DNA of 37,668 nucleotides from Pelagibacteraceae bacterium (lineage in GTDB: Bacteria > Pseudomonadota > Alphaproteobacteria > Pelagibacterales > Pelagibacteraceae), in contig JAGYIF010000004.1 in NCBI GenBank assembly GCA_018402735.1, positions 1 through 37,668 on the forward strand. Reading direction: 5' to 3'. Within the stretch, counting starts at the first letter, position 1. Each line of letters begins with the position of its first letter. The notes below the pieces were generated by a model, which had not been told where the DNA came from, did no database searches, and saw nothing but the letters and a program-made list of their open reading frames with translations. The translations under genes were made by a program, and so were the position numbers. Of the stretch, positions 25,310 through 37,178 are shown in pieces.

Positions 25310-25310
<1 letters not shown>
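23550..25310 (+). CDS. ilvI: Acetolactate synthase, large (catalytic) subunit
   Basis: A 586-residue thiamine-diphosphate enzyme that condenses pyruvate to acetolactate (or with 2-ketobutyrate) in isoleucine/valine/leucine synthesis. The three domains are visible: GYPGGAVLPLYD with the catalytic Glu in RHEQGAGHAAEGYA (near residues 50-63), the central FAD-binding region, and the cofactor-binding part with TSGGLGTMGYGLPAA (near 424-438). The metal-binding motif reads IAGEAS (near 449-454), with Glu in place of the common Asp. The stop overlaps the ilvH start by one base, ensuring coupled synthesis of the regulatory subunit. Confidence 0.96.
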
Positions 25311-26886
<1,576 letters not shown>

Positions 26887-26922
26887 ATAAAATAAGACTT
26901 TTCTTTCTTTTTTTTATTAAAG

Positions 26923-26941
26923 TTGTAAAAGCAATTTACAA
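26923..26941 (+). repeat. Perfect inverted repeat upstream of leuA
   Basis: TTGTAAA and TTTACAA are 7-base arms separated by five bases (AGCAA), 50 bases before the leuA ATG and inside the only sizeable gap of the ilv-leu-mre stretch. No T-run follows, which speaks against a terminator. The shape suits a dimeric regulator's operator, but no regulator is identified. Confidence 0.5.
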
Positions 26942-26991
26942 TTAATGCGTTAAAAGTAGATTTCTGCTAGAAGCTTTATTAAATTAAAGAC

Positions 26992-29588
<2,597 letters not shown>

Positions 29589-29597
29589 AAAGGTTAA

Positions 29598-30419
29598 ATG
29601 CAAGCAGATAATAGTTGGTTTGATAAAAGTAATCTAAGAGTTTTTATAATTTTTCTTGTTTGTTTTGGTTTTATTTATTTAGACAGTATTAACCAAAAAT
29701 TATTTAGTAAAACAAAATCTATCATAAACGACGCGGTAGCATATACATCTTATGGCGTCACTTACCCGCTTAAAAAAATTGTGGCATTTCCTAGTTTTAT
29801 CAATGACACTATCAAACTCAAAGATCAACATCAGCAAATAAAAGTATTAGAAAATCAAATAGAAGAATTAACTGAACAAAATAAATTTTTAAAAAAAGAT
29901 TTTAAGAAATTTGAAACTTTTTTAAGTGAAGAAGATTCTGTTAAATTTGAAACAGTTAAGGCAAAAGTGTTAATCGATGCTAAAAATTTTATTTCAGATT
30001 CATTTGTTATAAACAAAGGATCAGAGAGTGGATTGCAAATAGGAAATCCAGTAATAAAAAATAATTATCTCATAGGTCAAATAACGGAAGTTAACCAAAA
30101 AACATCAAGAGGAATATTTTTAACAGATATTAATAGTAGAGTCCCAGTTCTGGTGGGGGAGAATCTTTATCAGGCAATTTTAATAGGAAGTCCATTAGCA
30201 ACAGGCAGATTATCATTAGAATTTTTACCAAAAAACTCCGAATTAAAAAATGGAGATATAATTTATACCTCAGAAATCGAGGGAATTCTGAAAAAAGGAA
30301 TTATTGTAGGAAGTATAATCAAGAATACTGAAAATGAAAAAAATATGAAGAATGCCTATAGCGTACAACAACGCTATGAAAAACTTGAGGTAGATTATGT
30401 TTCTGTTTTTATTAAATAG
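29598..30419 (+). CDS. mreC: Rod-shape-determining protein MreC
   Basis: A 273-residue bitopic protein of the elongation machinery. A short cytoplasmic end is followed by a membrane helix (about 13-29), a coiled coil (about 70-110, rich in Glu, Gln, Lys and Leu) and a beta-rich periplasmic domain with NKGSESGLQIGNPVI (near 136-150). It activates PBP2-RodA. It starts 9 bases after mreB and is followed by mreD after 2 bases. Confidence 0.93.
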   Translation: MQADNSWFDKSNLRVFIIFLVCFGFIYLDSINQKLFSKTKSIINDAVAYTSYGVTYPLKKIVAFPSFINDTIKLKDQHQQIKVLENQIEELTEQNKFLKKDFKKFETFLSEEDSVKFETVKAKVLIDAKNFISDSFVINKGSESGLQIGNPVIKNNYLIGQITEVNQKTSRGIFLTDINSRVPVLVGENLYQAILIGSPLATGRLSLEFLPKNSELKNGDIIYTSEIEGILKKGIIVGSIIKNTENEKNMKNAYSVQQRYEKLEVDYVSVFIK

Positions 30420-30421
30420 TT

Positions 30422-30931
30422 ATGTTGAGAGTTAAAAAGAATTATAACAATATAATAGCATTAAGTTTTTTTATTATATCAATTTTATTTAATTCTATTT
30501 TTAATGAATTTTCTTTCGATGTAAATTTAAATAAATACTTTAATATTCAGTATTTGCTTATTTATTTTTTTTCTTTCAATCGCTTTAGATTTTTTTCAAT
30601 TACAACTTTATTTTTTTTAGGATTGCTAAATGATAGTATTGCGGGAAGCCCATTTGGAATGTCCTCTTGCATTTATATATTAATCTATAAAATAGCAGTC
30701 TACCAAAACACAATAAAACTAAGATCTATTTTTAAAGCAGAATGGATAGCCTTTGGTATTTCCATTTTTGCTGCATATATTTTAGTCTTCATTATTTATT
30801 CATTAATAGAAAATATTTATGACTTTAGAATGTTCATTTATAATTTTTTTGGAACATTTTTTATTTATCCAATAGCGTGGATTTTTTTAAAATATATATT
30901 TTTAAAGATAGAGGTAGTAGGAAATGAATAA
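30422..30931 (+). CDS. mreD: Rod-shape-determining protein MreD
   Basis: A 169-residue polytopic membrane protein with five or six helices, consistent in length and position with MreD. GLLNDSIAGSPFGMSSCIY (about residues 68-86) matches the conserved GLLxD...GxxGLxxL-type region. Sequence similarity in this family is low, so the assignment relies on order (mreB-mreC-mreD) and topology. It overlaps the COQ9-family gene by 8 bases. Confidence 0.9.
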   Translation: MLRVKKNYNNIIALSFFIISILFNSIFNEFSFDVNLNKYFNIQYLLIYFFSFNRFRFFSITTLFFLGLLNDSIAGSPFGMSSCIYILIYKIAVYQNTIKLRSIFKAEWIAFGISIFAAYILVFIIYSLIENIYDFRMFIYNFFGTFFIYPIAWIFLKYIFLKIEVVGNE

Positions 30932-31553
30932 GCTTGAAAAAAAAAAAATATTAAATTTTTTACTAAAGAATACAGAGCAATTTTCTTTTTCAGAAATTAA
31001 GCAAACTAAAATATTTAAAAAAAATAAAACTTTTCGATATTCCCAAGATAAAGAGATATCCGAATCAATCATATCGTATTTTTTTGAACAGAATATAGAG
31101 AATTTGCTATCTCAAAGTGTTGGAATTAAAGAGATTAAAAGCATAACACTGAAAATAAAAAATTTATTAGAATACCAGCTACAAAATGATTTTGAAAAAA
31201 AACAATTTTTAAAAAAAGTTTTTTTATTTTTGATAACAGAGAAGAAATTTTCACAAATATTAGATTATTTTTTTAAAACAAGTAGCACGATGTGGAATAT
31301 TGCTGGCGATACTTCAGATGATATTAATTATTATACAAAAAGAATTATTCTATCATCTGTTTATTCTAAGATTTTTATAAAAATTATAAGCTGCTCTGGT
31401 TATGATAAAAAGGACATAATCAAAGATATTGATAATTCCTTAGACAAAGTTAGAAAATTTAATAATCTGAAATCAAAGCTCAACCTATCTAATATTCTTT
31501 CTGGATTGAAAAATTTTGACTTTGCTTCAAAAAAAACAGGACGAGGCTTTTAG
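30924..31553 (+). CDS. COQ9-family ubiquinone biosynthesis protein
   Basis: A 209-residue protein, lysine-rich at the N-terminus. The C-terminal half has the COQ9 signature: S-S-T-M-W-N-I-A-G-D (about 116-125), D-D-I-N-Y-Y-T-K-R (about 128-136) and the following VYS helix. COQ9 binds lipid-like molecules and aids hydroxylation steps of ubiquinone synthesis with COQ7. In alphaproteobacteria this family is often called 'rpsU-divergently transcribed protein'. Here it is far from rpsU and overlaps mreD by 8 bases. The N-terminal third is weakly conserved, hence some uncertainty. Confidence 0.8.
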   Translation: MNKLEKKKILNFLLKNTEQFSFSEIKQTKIFKKNKTFRYSQDKEISESIISYFFEQNIENLLSQSVGIKEIKSITLKIKNLLEYQLQNDFEKKQFLKKVFLFLITEKKFSQILDYFFKTSSTMWNIAGDTSDDINYYTKRIILSSVYSKIFIKIISCSGYDKKDIIKDIDNSLDKVRKFNNLKSKLNLSNILSGLKNFDFASKKTGRGF

Positions 31554-31568
31554 ATTTTTATAAGAAAT

Positions 31569-32624
31569 TTACTGCTTACTTATTAATGTAGTAATGTGAC
31601 CCATTTTTCTCTTACTTTTTATTTCTTTCTTCATATAATCAAAGAAAAATTCTTCATTCTTTAACTTTTTCTTTCTGTAGTTAGCAATATCAGCTCCTAT
31701 AATATTAATCATTTGTGCATTTGATTTTTTTTGGAGAGGAATATTATCAAGGTTGCAAACAGCTCTAATATGATTTTCAAACTGGCTAACGTTAAAAGCA
31801 TTTATTGTTAAATGACCTGAATTATGAACTCTTGGTGCAATTTCGTTTACGTATAGTTTATTATTATAGTCAATAAAGTATTCAACACACATAGTTCCAA
31901 TGTATTGTAATTTTTCCGAAATAATTTTTGCTATATTGTGGGCTTGATTAAATAATTCTTTAGAAATGTTAGCAGGTATAGTTGAACTTCTTAATATTTG
32001 TTCTTTATGAATATTTTCTATTGGTTCATAAATAGAACACTCTCCATTTTGAAATCGAGTGATAATAACTGATATTTCTTGTTTCAAATTAACAAATTTT
32101 TCTAAAATAAAATCTCCGGACAGCGGTAATTCTTTTTTTATATCTTCCATTGTATTAATCACAGATTGGCCCTTGCCATCATAACCAAGAAGGCAAGTTT
32201 TGAGTATTCCCGGAAGTAATTCTTTATTTTTTTCTATATCATTTTTTGTTTTAATAAATGCAAATTCTGTAGTTGAAATTCCCAGTGAATTTATGAAGTT
32301 TTTTTCAGAAAATCTATTTTGAACTATTTTGTTAATTTTAGGATCAGGTCGAACTTGTTTGATATTCGAGATTTCTTGTAATATTTCAAAAGGTATATTT
32401 TCAAATTCAAATGTAATAAAATTGCAAGAATGAGCAAATTTTTCAACCTCGCTCTTATTGCTATAGTTTGTGCATATAAAATCATTACAAAAATTTTGAG
32501 CAGGAGCGTCAGGATCGTCCGTTAGTATTATGGTGTAAATATCTAATTTTTTAGCAGCGTGGCAAAGCATGCTACCTAGTTGTCCTCCACCAATAATTCC
32601 AAGTATTGGCTTCATGTTACCCAT
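31569..32624 (-). CDS. purK: N5-carboxyaminoimidazole ribonucleotide synthase
   Basis: A 351-residue ATP-grasp enzyme that converts AIR, ATP and bicarbonate to N5-CAIR in purine synthesis. Visible motifs are GGGQLGSMLCHAA (about 12-24), KTCLLGYDGKGQ (near 141-152), EKFVNLKQEISVI (near 180-192) and NEIAPRVHNSGHLTINA (near 265-281). It lies 3 bases after purE, which makes the mutase for the next step. The alternative start at Met4 would remove three residues. Convergent with the COQ9 gene with a 15-base gap. Confidence 0.96.
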   Translation of the reverse strand: MGNMKPILGIIGGGQLGSMLCHAAKKLDIYTIILTDDPDAPAQNFCNDFICTNYSNKSEVEKFAHSCNFITFEFENIPFEILQEISNIKQVRPDPKINKIVQNRFSEKNFINSLGISTTEFAFIKTKNDIEKNKELLPGILKTCLLGYDGKGQSVINTMEDIKKELPLSGDFILEKFVNLKQEISVIITRFQNGECSIYEPIENIHKEQILRSSTIPANISKELFNQAHNIAKIISEKLQYIGTMCVEYFIDYNNKLYVNEIAPRVHNSGHLTINAFNVSQFENHIRAVCNLDNIPLQKKSNAQMINIIGADIANYRKKKLKNEEFFFDYMKKEIKSKRKMGHITTLISKQ

Positions 32625-32627
32625 CCG

Positions 32628-33125
32628 TTAATTAGGTTTTTTTTTAACAGATTGTGTTTGTTTGTTTCTCCATCTTATTAAATTAGCTTTAATTTTTTTA
32701 TTATTAAGAGCAATAATAGAGGCAGCTATAATACCCGCATTAATAGCTCCATCTTCGCCAATCGCAACTGTACCAACCGGTATCCCTTTTGGCATTTGCA
32801 CAATAGACAATAAGCTATCCAGACCTTTTAATTTTTTACTTTCAATAGGTACACCAATAACTGGAAGCGTGCTCATGGACGCTATCATTCCTGGTAGATG
32901 TGCAGCTCCTCCAGCTCCGGCTATAATGACAGAGTAATTTTCTTTTTCGGCAGTTTTTGCAAATTTGAACATTCGATCTGGAGTTCTATGAGCTGAAATA
33001 ATTTTAGCATCAAACCTAACTTGAAGCTTTTTAAGAGTGTCAGCACACCATTTCATGGTTGGCCAATCAGATTTGCTACCCATGACAATAGCTACTTTTT
33101 GCTGTGTGTTAGTTTTTTTTTTCAC
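32628..33125 (-). CDS. purE: N5-CAIR mutase, PurE class I
   Basis: A 165-residue PurE. The active-site GSKSDWPTM (about 17-25), SAHRTPDRM (about 44-52) and [12 protein letters not shown] (about 70-81) motifs are intact. It interconverts N5-CAIR and CAIR and works directly with PurK. The annotated start is GTG (33123-33125), as no ATG lies upstream of the conserved region apart from the internal one at VMGSKSD. It lies 12 bases downstream of the DUF1013 gene on the minus strand. Confidence 0.95.
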   Translation of the reverse strand: MKKKTNTQQKVAIVMGSKSDWPTMKWCADTLKKLQVRFDAKIISAHRTPDRMFKFAKTAEKENYSVIIAGAGGAAHLPGMIASMSTLPVIGVPIESKKLKGLDSLLSIVQMPKGIPVGTVAIGEDGAINAGIIAASIIALNNKKIKANLIRWRNKQTQSVKKKPN

Positions 33126-33137
33126 TAGAAAAATTTA

Positions 33138-33719
33138 TTATTCAGCGAGATTTGCTTGTTTTGCTTTTTCTTTTTTTTTCTCTTTTTCGACTCTCTCTTG
33201 TTTTCTCTTAGCTTTTTCAATTGCCTTAACAAGGTCGGTCTGTGTGCACAAATTAGCTGCAACAGGATCTTTAGGTGAAATATTTGACATATTCCAATGT
33301 TTTCTAGTTCTAATACCGACTACTGTATTTTTAGTAGTTCCAACTAGTTTGCATATTTGGCTATCAGCTAATTGAGGATAGTTTTTTGTCAACCATGCTA
33401 TAGCATTTGGACGATCTTCTCTTTTTGCTATAGGAGTATATTTAGTTCCGACCATTTTTTTAACCTCAATATCCATATTTTTTTGATTCATTTTGAGAGG
33501 TCTAGAAGGATCTTCGGAAGATAATTGAATCTCTTCTCTTGTAAGCTGGTTAGACAAAATAGGATTATATGCTTTAATTCCTACCGCAACATCTCCATCA
33601 GCTATCCCTTTAACTTCAAGTTCGTGTAAACCACAAAAATCTGCAATCTGTTTAAAAGTTAAAGTAGAATTGTCTATTAACCAAACAGCTGTCGCTTTTG
33701 GCATTAGTGGTTGATTCAT
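33138..33719 (-). CDS. DUF1013 / TrcR-like putative transcriptional regulator
   Basis: A 193-residue protein that starts MNQPLMPKATAVWLIDNSTL and has two similar helix-turn-helix-like segments (FKQIADFCGLHELEVKGI about 23-40, and ADSQICKLVGTTKNTVVGIR about 117-136). The tail (about 165-193) is a Lys/Glu-rich charged helix. This is the alphaproteobacterial DUF1013 family, named TrcR and linked to cell-cycle transcription in NCBI annotation. Its target here is unknown. Encoded 5 bases after rpmE. Confidence 0.82.
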   Translation of the reverse strand: MNQPLMPKATAVWLIDNSTLTFKQIADFCGLHELEVKGIADGDVAVGIKAYNPILSNQLTREEIQLSSEDPSRPLKMNQKNMDIEVKKMVGTKYTPIAKREDRPNAIAWLTKNYPQLADSQICKLVGTTKNTVVGIRTRKHWNMSNISPKDPVAANLCTQTDLVKAIEKAKRKQERVEKEKKKEKAKQANLAE

Positions 33720-33724
33720 AAAAA

Positions 33725-33946
33725 CTACGCCTTTTGTAAATTTGCAAATCGCTTATTAAATTTGCTTACTCGTCCTTTGTCTTGAAGTTTTTGAGTAACT
33801 CCCGTCCAAGCAGGATGTGATTTTGGATCGATATCAAGTTTCATAACATCACCCTCTTTACCCCATGTTGACATAGTTTCGAACTCCGTGCCATCAGTCA
33901 TTTGCACAGTAATTTTATGTAGGTTTGGGTGAACGTTTTTTTTCAT
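33725..33946 (-). CDS. rpmE: 50S ribosomal protein L31, zinc-ligand-free form
   Basis: A 73-residue L31 beginning [12 protein letters not shown] and containing STWGKEGD and HPAWTG. No cysteine is present, so the CxxC zinc pair of the classical L31 is missing. The pattern is the usual one for alphaproteobacteria. L31 bridges the ribosomal subunits. A promoter is visible upstream (33959-33986). It is the first gene of a group that continues with trcR-like, purE and purK. Confidence 0.95.
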   Translation of the reverse strand: MKKNVHPNLHKITVQMTDGTEFETMSTWGKEGDVMKLDIDPKSHPAWTGVTQKLQDKGRVSKFNKRFANLQKA

Positions 33947-33958
33947 AGTAAGATGGCT

Positions 33959-33986
33959 TTTATAGCAAATAAGTCAAAATAAACAA
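33959..33986 (-). promoter_or_regulatory. Promoter of rpmE
   Basis: On the minus strand TTGTTT (33986-33981) and TATAAA (33964-33959) are 16 bases apart, with the start expected near 33952, about 5 bases before the ATG. It lies in the 60-base gap after the MFS gene. Confidence 0.45.
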
Positions 33987-34006
33987 GGAACTATAATAAT
34001 TCCCTA

Positions 34007-35179
34007 TTAAAGGGTTTTTTCTTGTTTGAGGTTGTTTAAAAAATAAAAAAAGCCCAAAACAAACAAAAAAACAATATCAAAATAAAAAGGGTAATTTTTT
34101 CCCAAATGCAAAAACATAAGACCAGCTAAAGGTTGTCCAATAAACCTAGCGGCTGCCTGGGATGAGTAAGCCGAACCCATGGCAAGCCCCCTTATTTCAG
34201 AAGGTGAATTTTTAGATATGAGACTATTTAAGCACGGATTGGTAACGCCAATACCATAACACAAAAGAATTATGGCAACTGGCATAAGATAAATATTTGA
34301 AAAAGGAATTGTTAGAAATCCAAATATTAAAGATACGTAACCACTTCTTATCAGCTGTTTTTCATTATAGTATTTTAATAAAAATCTTAATAAACCACCT
34401 TGGACAAGTATTTGAGTTAAACCAGCTAATAGCATAACAAAGCCAATTTCTTTAGGACCCCACTCAAACGTTTCTCTTCCCCACATTGCAATGGTTCCTT
34501 CCATTCCAGAAAAAGTTAAATGAATACAAAATATTAATATGAAAAAAGGAAAAAGACTTTTATTTGCTACAATTTCTAGCTGAGACTTAAATTGTTCAAT
34601 TGAGTATTTGATTTTATAATCTTTTTTATTTTTTAAACTTTCATCTAAAAAGAACAAAACAAAAAAAAGATTGATTAAATTGATTATACAAGCAAACCAA
34701 GCAACATTGCTTAATGATTTAAGCGTAAAATCAGAACCTGCAATCAAACCACCCATCAATGGACCCAAAGTAAAGCCTAAACCAAAGGCAACACCAAACA
34801 TCCCCATCCCTTTTGCTCTATTTTTATCATCTGTGATATCAGCGATGTAGGCTGTTCCAACAGAAACGTTAGTTTTAAATAACCCAGCTATTATTCTAGA
34901 TATAAAAATAACTATTAGAGATCCGCTTAGTGCCAAAATAGTATTAGCAACTAATTCTGCAATACAATTCATGATTAATAATGGTTTTCTTCCTAATTTA
35001 TCTGACAAACCACCCCAAAACGGAGACACAAAAAATTGAAAGAAGGAAAAAGAACCAAATGCTAGAGTAATGATAAATATGTCACCTCCATAACTATGAA
35101 TTAGGAATGGCAAGGTTGCTATAAGAATTCCACTAAATGCAACTACATCTAGGAATAGAAAAAAAACAAATTTTATCAT
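34007..35179 (-). CDS. Major facilitator superfamily transporter (TetA-like)
   Basis: A 390-residue membrane protein with 12 predicted helices. The loop 2-3 motif is visible as GGLSDKLGRKPLL (near 56-68), and the TetA-type GMGMFGVAFGLGFTLGPLMGG follows (near 123-143). Such proteins export drugs or metabolites, and no specific substrate can be stated. The ATG overlaps the suhB stop by one base, so it belongs to the efp-suhB group. Confidence 0.88.
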   Translation of the reverse strand: MIKFVFFLFLDVVAFSGILIATLPFLIHSYGGDIFIITLAFGSFSFFQFFVSPFWGGLSDKLGRKPLLIMNCIAELVANTILALSGSLIVIFISRIIAGLFKTNVSVGTAYIADITDDKNRAKGMGMFGVAFGLGFTLGPLMGGLIAGSDFTLKSLSNVAWFACIINLINLFFVLFFLDESLKNKKDYKIKYSIEQFKSQLEIVANKSLFPFFILIFCIHLTFSGMEGTIAMWGRETFEWGPKEIGFVMLLAGLTQILVQGGLLRFLLKYYNEKQLIRSGYVSLIFGFLTIPFSNIYLMPVAIILLCYGIGVTNPCLNSLISKNSPSEIRGLAMGSAYSSQAAARFIGQPLAGLMFLHLGKNYPFYFDIVFLFVLGFFYFLNNLKQEKTL

Positions 35180-35970
35180 TAAATTGATGATAAAATTTTC
35201 ACTGTCTCAGAATCAAGCCTTGAATTAGTTGCGAGCAATTCTTTATTGTTTAAATCGAATGTTTTACCTTTAAAGTCAGTAATTGTGCCACCTGCTTCTT
35301 TGACAATAATCAACCCTGCAGCAATATCCCAATATTTTAAATTTTTATGCCAAAAAATTTCAGCTCTTCCAGCTGCGACATATGCCAAATCTAAAGCAGC
35401 ACTGCCTAATTTTCTTACTTGATGACAATGATTACTCATTGCTATGTATTCATTATAGAAATTTTGTTTATTCTCTTCTGCAAAAGCAGGACCACCTGTT
35501 AAGGCTACCGAGTCACCTATAGTATTGCGAGAAGATACTCTAATTCTTGTGTTGTTTAAATAAGCGCCCCTACCTTTTTCTGCGTAAAACATTTCATTTT
35601 TAATAGGATCAAAAATAATTCCGACAATTATTTCTCCATTTTTTTCTAGTCCTATAGAGATAGCGAAATGAGGAATACCATGCATAAAATTAGCAGTTCC
35701 ATCGATTGGATCAATAATCCATGTAAATTCACTTTTTTTTTCTTTAGTAGTTCCCCCTTCTTCAGCTAAAAAATTATAACCAGGCCTTGCTCTCTCTAAT
35801 TCTTCAATAATAATTTCTTCAACTTTTTGATCTGTTTTAGTAACGAAGTCACCAGGTCCTTTTTTGGACACTTGAAGTTTTTCTATTTCTCCAAAATCTC
35901 TAATAATAGTTTTAGATGCTTTAATGCATATTTTTTCTAAAACGTTAATTTCTGGCGATAGTAGAGGCAT
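35179..35970 (-). CDS. suhB: Inositol-1-monophosphatase family protein
   Basis: A 263-residue Mg-dependent sugar phosphatase fold protein. The metal site is shown by EEGG (about 67-70), WIIDPIDGTANFMHG (about 83-97) and WDIAAG (about 218-223). Substrates may be inositol phosphates or other sugar phosphates. In E. coli SuhB also supports rRNA transcription, but that is not known here. It follows efp with no gap and overlaps the MFS gene by one base. Confidence 0.93.
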   Translation of the reverse strand: MPLLSPEINVLEKICIKASKTIIRDFGEIEKLQVSKKGPGDFVTKTDQKVEEIIIEELERARPGYNFLAEEGGTTKEKKSEFTWIIDPIDGTANFMHGIPHFAISIGLEKNGEIIVGIIFDPIKNEMFYAEKGRGAYLNNTRIRVSSRNTIGDSVALTGGPAFAEENKQNFYNEYIAMSNHCHQVRKLGSAALDLAYVAAGRAEIFWHKNLKYWDIAAGLIIVKEAGGTITDFKGKTFDLNNKELLATNSRLDSETVKILSSI

Positions 35971-36534
35971 TTAATTTGCCTTCTTCACATACTCTCGAGT
36001 TTCAGAATCGATCACAATTTTATCACCCTGATTGATGAACGGTGGAACTTGAATTTTTATATTATTTTTAATGACGGCTGGCTTGTAAGAACTTGATGCT
36101 GTTTGTCCTTTTACTACTGCATCTGTTTCTAAAACGTCAAATTCTAGGTGTTTTGGCAAAGTAACTTTTAAAGGTTTTTCATCATAAAATTCTATAACCA
36201 CGTCTAAATTTTCTGTCATTAAATGCTCATCTTCACCCACCAATTCTTTAGAAATAGTAATTTGTTCATAGTCTTTAGTATCCATAAAAAATAAACTTTG
36301 ATCGTCGCTATAAAGATATTGATAGTTTCGTTCATCAAGAGATGCTTTCTCAACAGTCTCGTCTGATCTGAAACGTTCGTTTAATTTTGTACCTTTGGTA
36401 ATACTTTTTAATTCTACCTGGTTGAACGCCCCACCTTTTCCTGGCTTAACATGCTGTGCTTTAAGACAAAGCCACAAATCTTTCTCATGTTCAATTATTG
36501 TACCTGGCTTAATTTCGATAGCTGTAATTTTCAT
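35971..36534 (-). CDS. efp: Translation elongation factor P
   Basis: A 187-residue EF-P with the expected three-domain length. It relieves stalling at polyproline stretches. The tip loop reads HVKPGKGGAFNQVE (about residues 29-42); the Lys in the PGKGG tip matches the site that EpmA lysylates in enterobacteria. The modification enzymes are not in this window. The C-terminal domain shows VKGQTASSSYKPAVI (near 144-158). suhB follows directly. Confidence 0.96.
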   Translation of the reverse strand: MKITAIEIKPGTIIEHEKDLWLCLKAQHVKPGKGGAFNQVELKSITKGTKLNERFRSDETVEKASLDERNYQYLYSDDQSLFFMDTKDYEQITISKELVGEDEHLMTENLDVVIEFYDEKPLKVTLPKHLEFDVLETDAVVKGQTASSSYKPAVIKNNIKIQVPPFINQGDKIVIDSETREYVKKAN

Positions 36535-36571
36535 ATCGCAGGGTAATACACCTTTTTTGACATGAAATAAA

Positions 36572-37177
36572 TTACTTTAATTTTTTTAACGCTTGTAATG
36601 GGTTATATTTCTTATTTTTCCATACAAAACTTGAGCAAGCTATTAAGTTAGCTCCATTATTCAACAAGGTTTTGTAGTTTTCGTCGTTAATTCCTCCTAT
36701 GGCAACAACTGGCTTTTTAATTTTATTTTTAGCCCATCTTAATAATGATAGATTTGCTTTAAATTTTACTTTTTTTGTTGAAGTTTTAAAAAAAGATCCA
36801 AAGGCAACATAAGAGGCTCCTTTTTTAATAGAGTTTAAGGCTAGCTTCTTTGAGTTGTGGCAAGTGGCTCCTATAATTTTAAGATTCTTAAATTTATTTT
36901 TAACCAATTGTAATTGAGGATCTTCTTGACCAAGATGACATCCGTCGCATTTCAGTAAATCAGCAATGTCTGGAAAATCATTAATAATAACTTTTGTTTT
37001 ATTACGTACAATTTTGTTTATTTTTTTAATTTCTTTAATTAGTTTATTCCTTGAAAGGTTTTTTAAGCGCACCTGAAGATAAGCAATTCGGTTTAATTTT
37101 AATAATTTGGGAAGAAAATGATAAAATGATCTATCTAGAGTATTTGGCGTGATTAAATAGATATTTTTCTTCGGCAA
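36572..37177 (-). CDS. thiE: Thiamine-phosphate synthase-like protein
   Basis: A 201-residue TIM-barrel protein of the ThiE/TenI superfamily, which joins HMP-diphosphate to thiazole phosphate. Expected residues are retained: Q-V-R-L-K (near 35-39), I-N-D (near 64-66), GCHLGQED (near 77-84) and FKTSTK (near 128-133). The motif NDR is NDF here, losing an Arg, and the SxH segment reads GATCHN. It is lysine-rich. Function is likely ThiE, but TenI-like roles cannot be excluded. It begins 1 base after the aldolase stop. Confidence 0.8.
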   Translation of the reverse strand: MPKKNIYLITPNTLDRSFYHFLPKLLKLNRIAYLQVRLKNLSRNKLIKEIKKINKIVRNKTKVIINDFPDIADLLKCDGCHLGQEDPQLQLVKNKFKNLKIIGATCHNSKKLALNSIKKGASYVAFGSFFKTSTKKVKFKANLSLLRWAKNKIKKPVVAIGGINDENYKTLLNNGANLIACSSFVWKNKKYNPLQALKKLK

Positions 37178-37178
37178 T

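Noticed and set aside
34002-34020. Terminator-like hairpin CCCT-loop-AGGG followed by six T on the plus strand.
   Set aside because: It lies in the 3' end of a minus-strand gene, and no plus-strand transcript is known to reach it. The stem has only four pairs.
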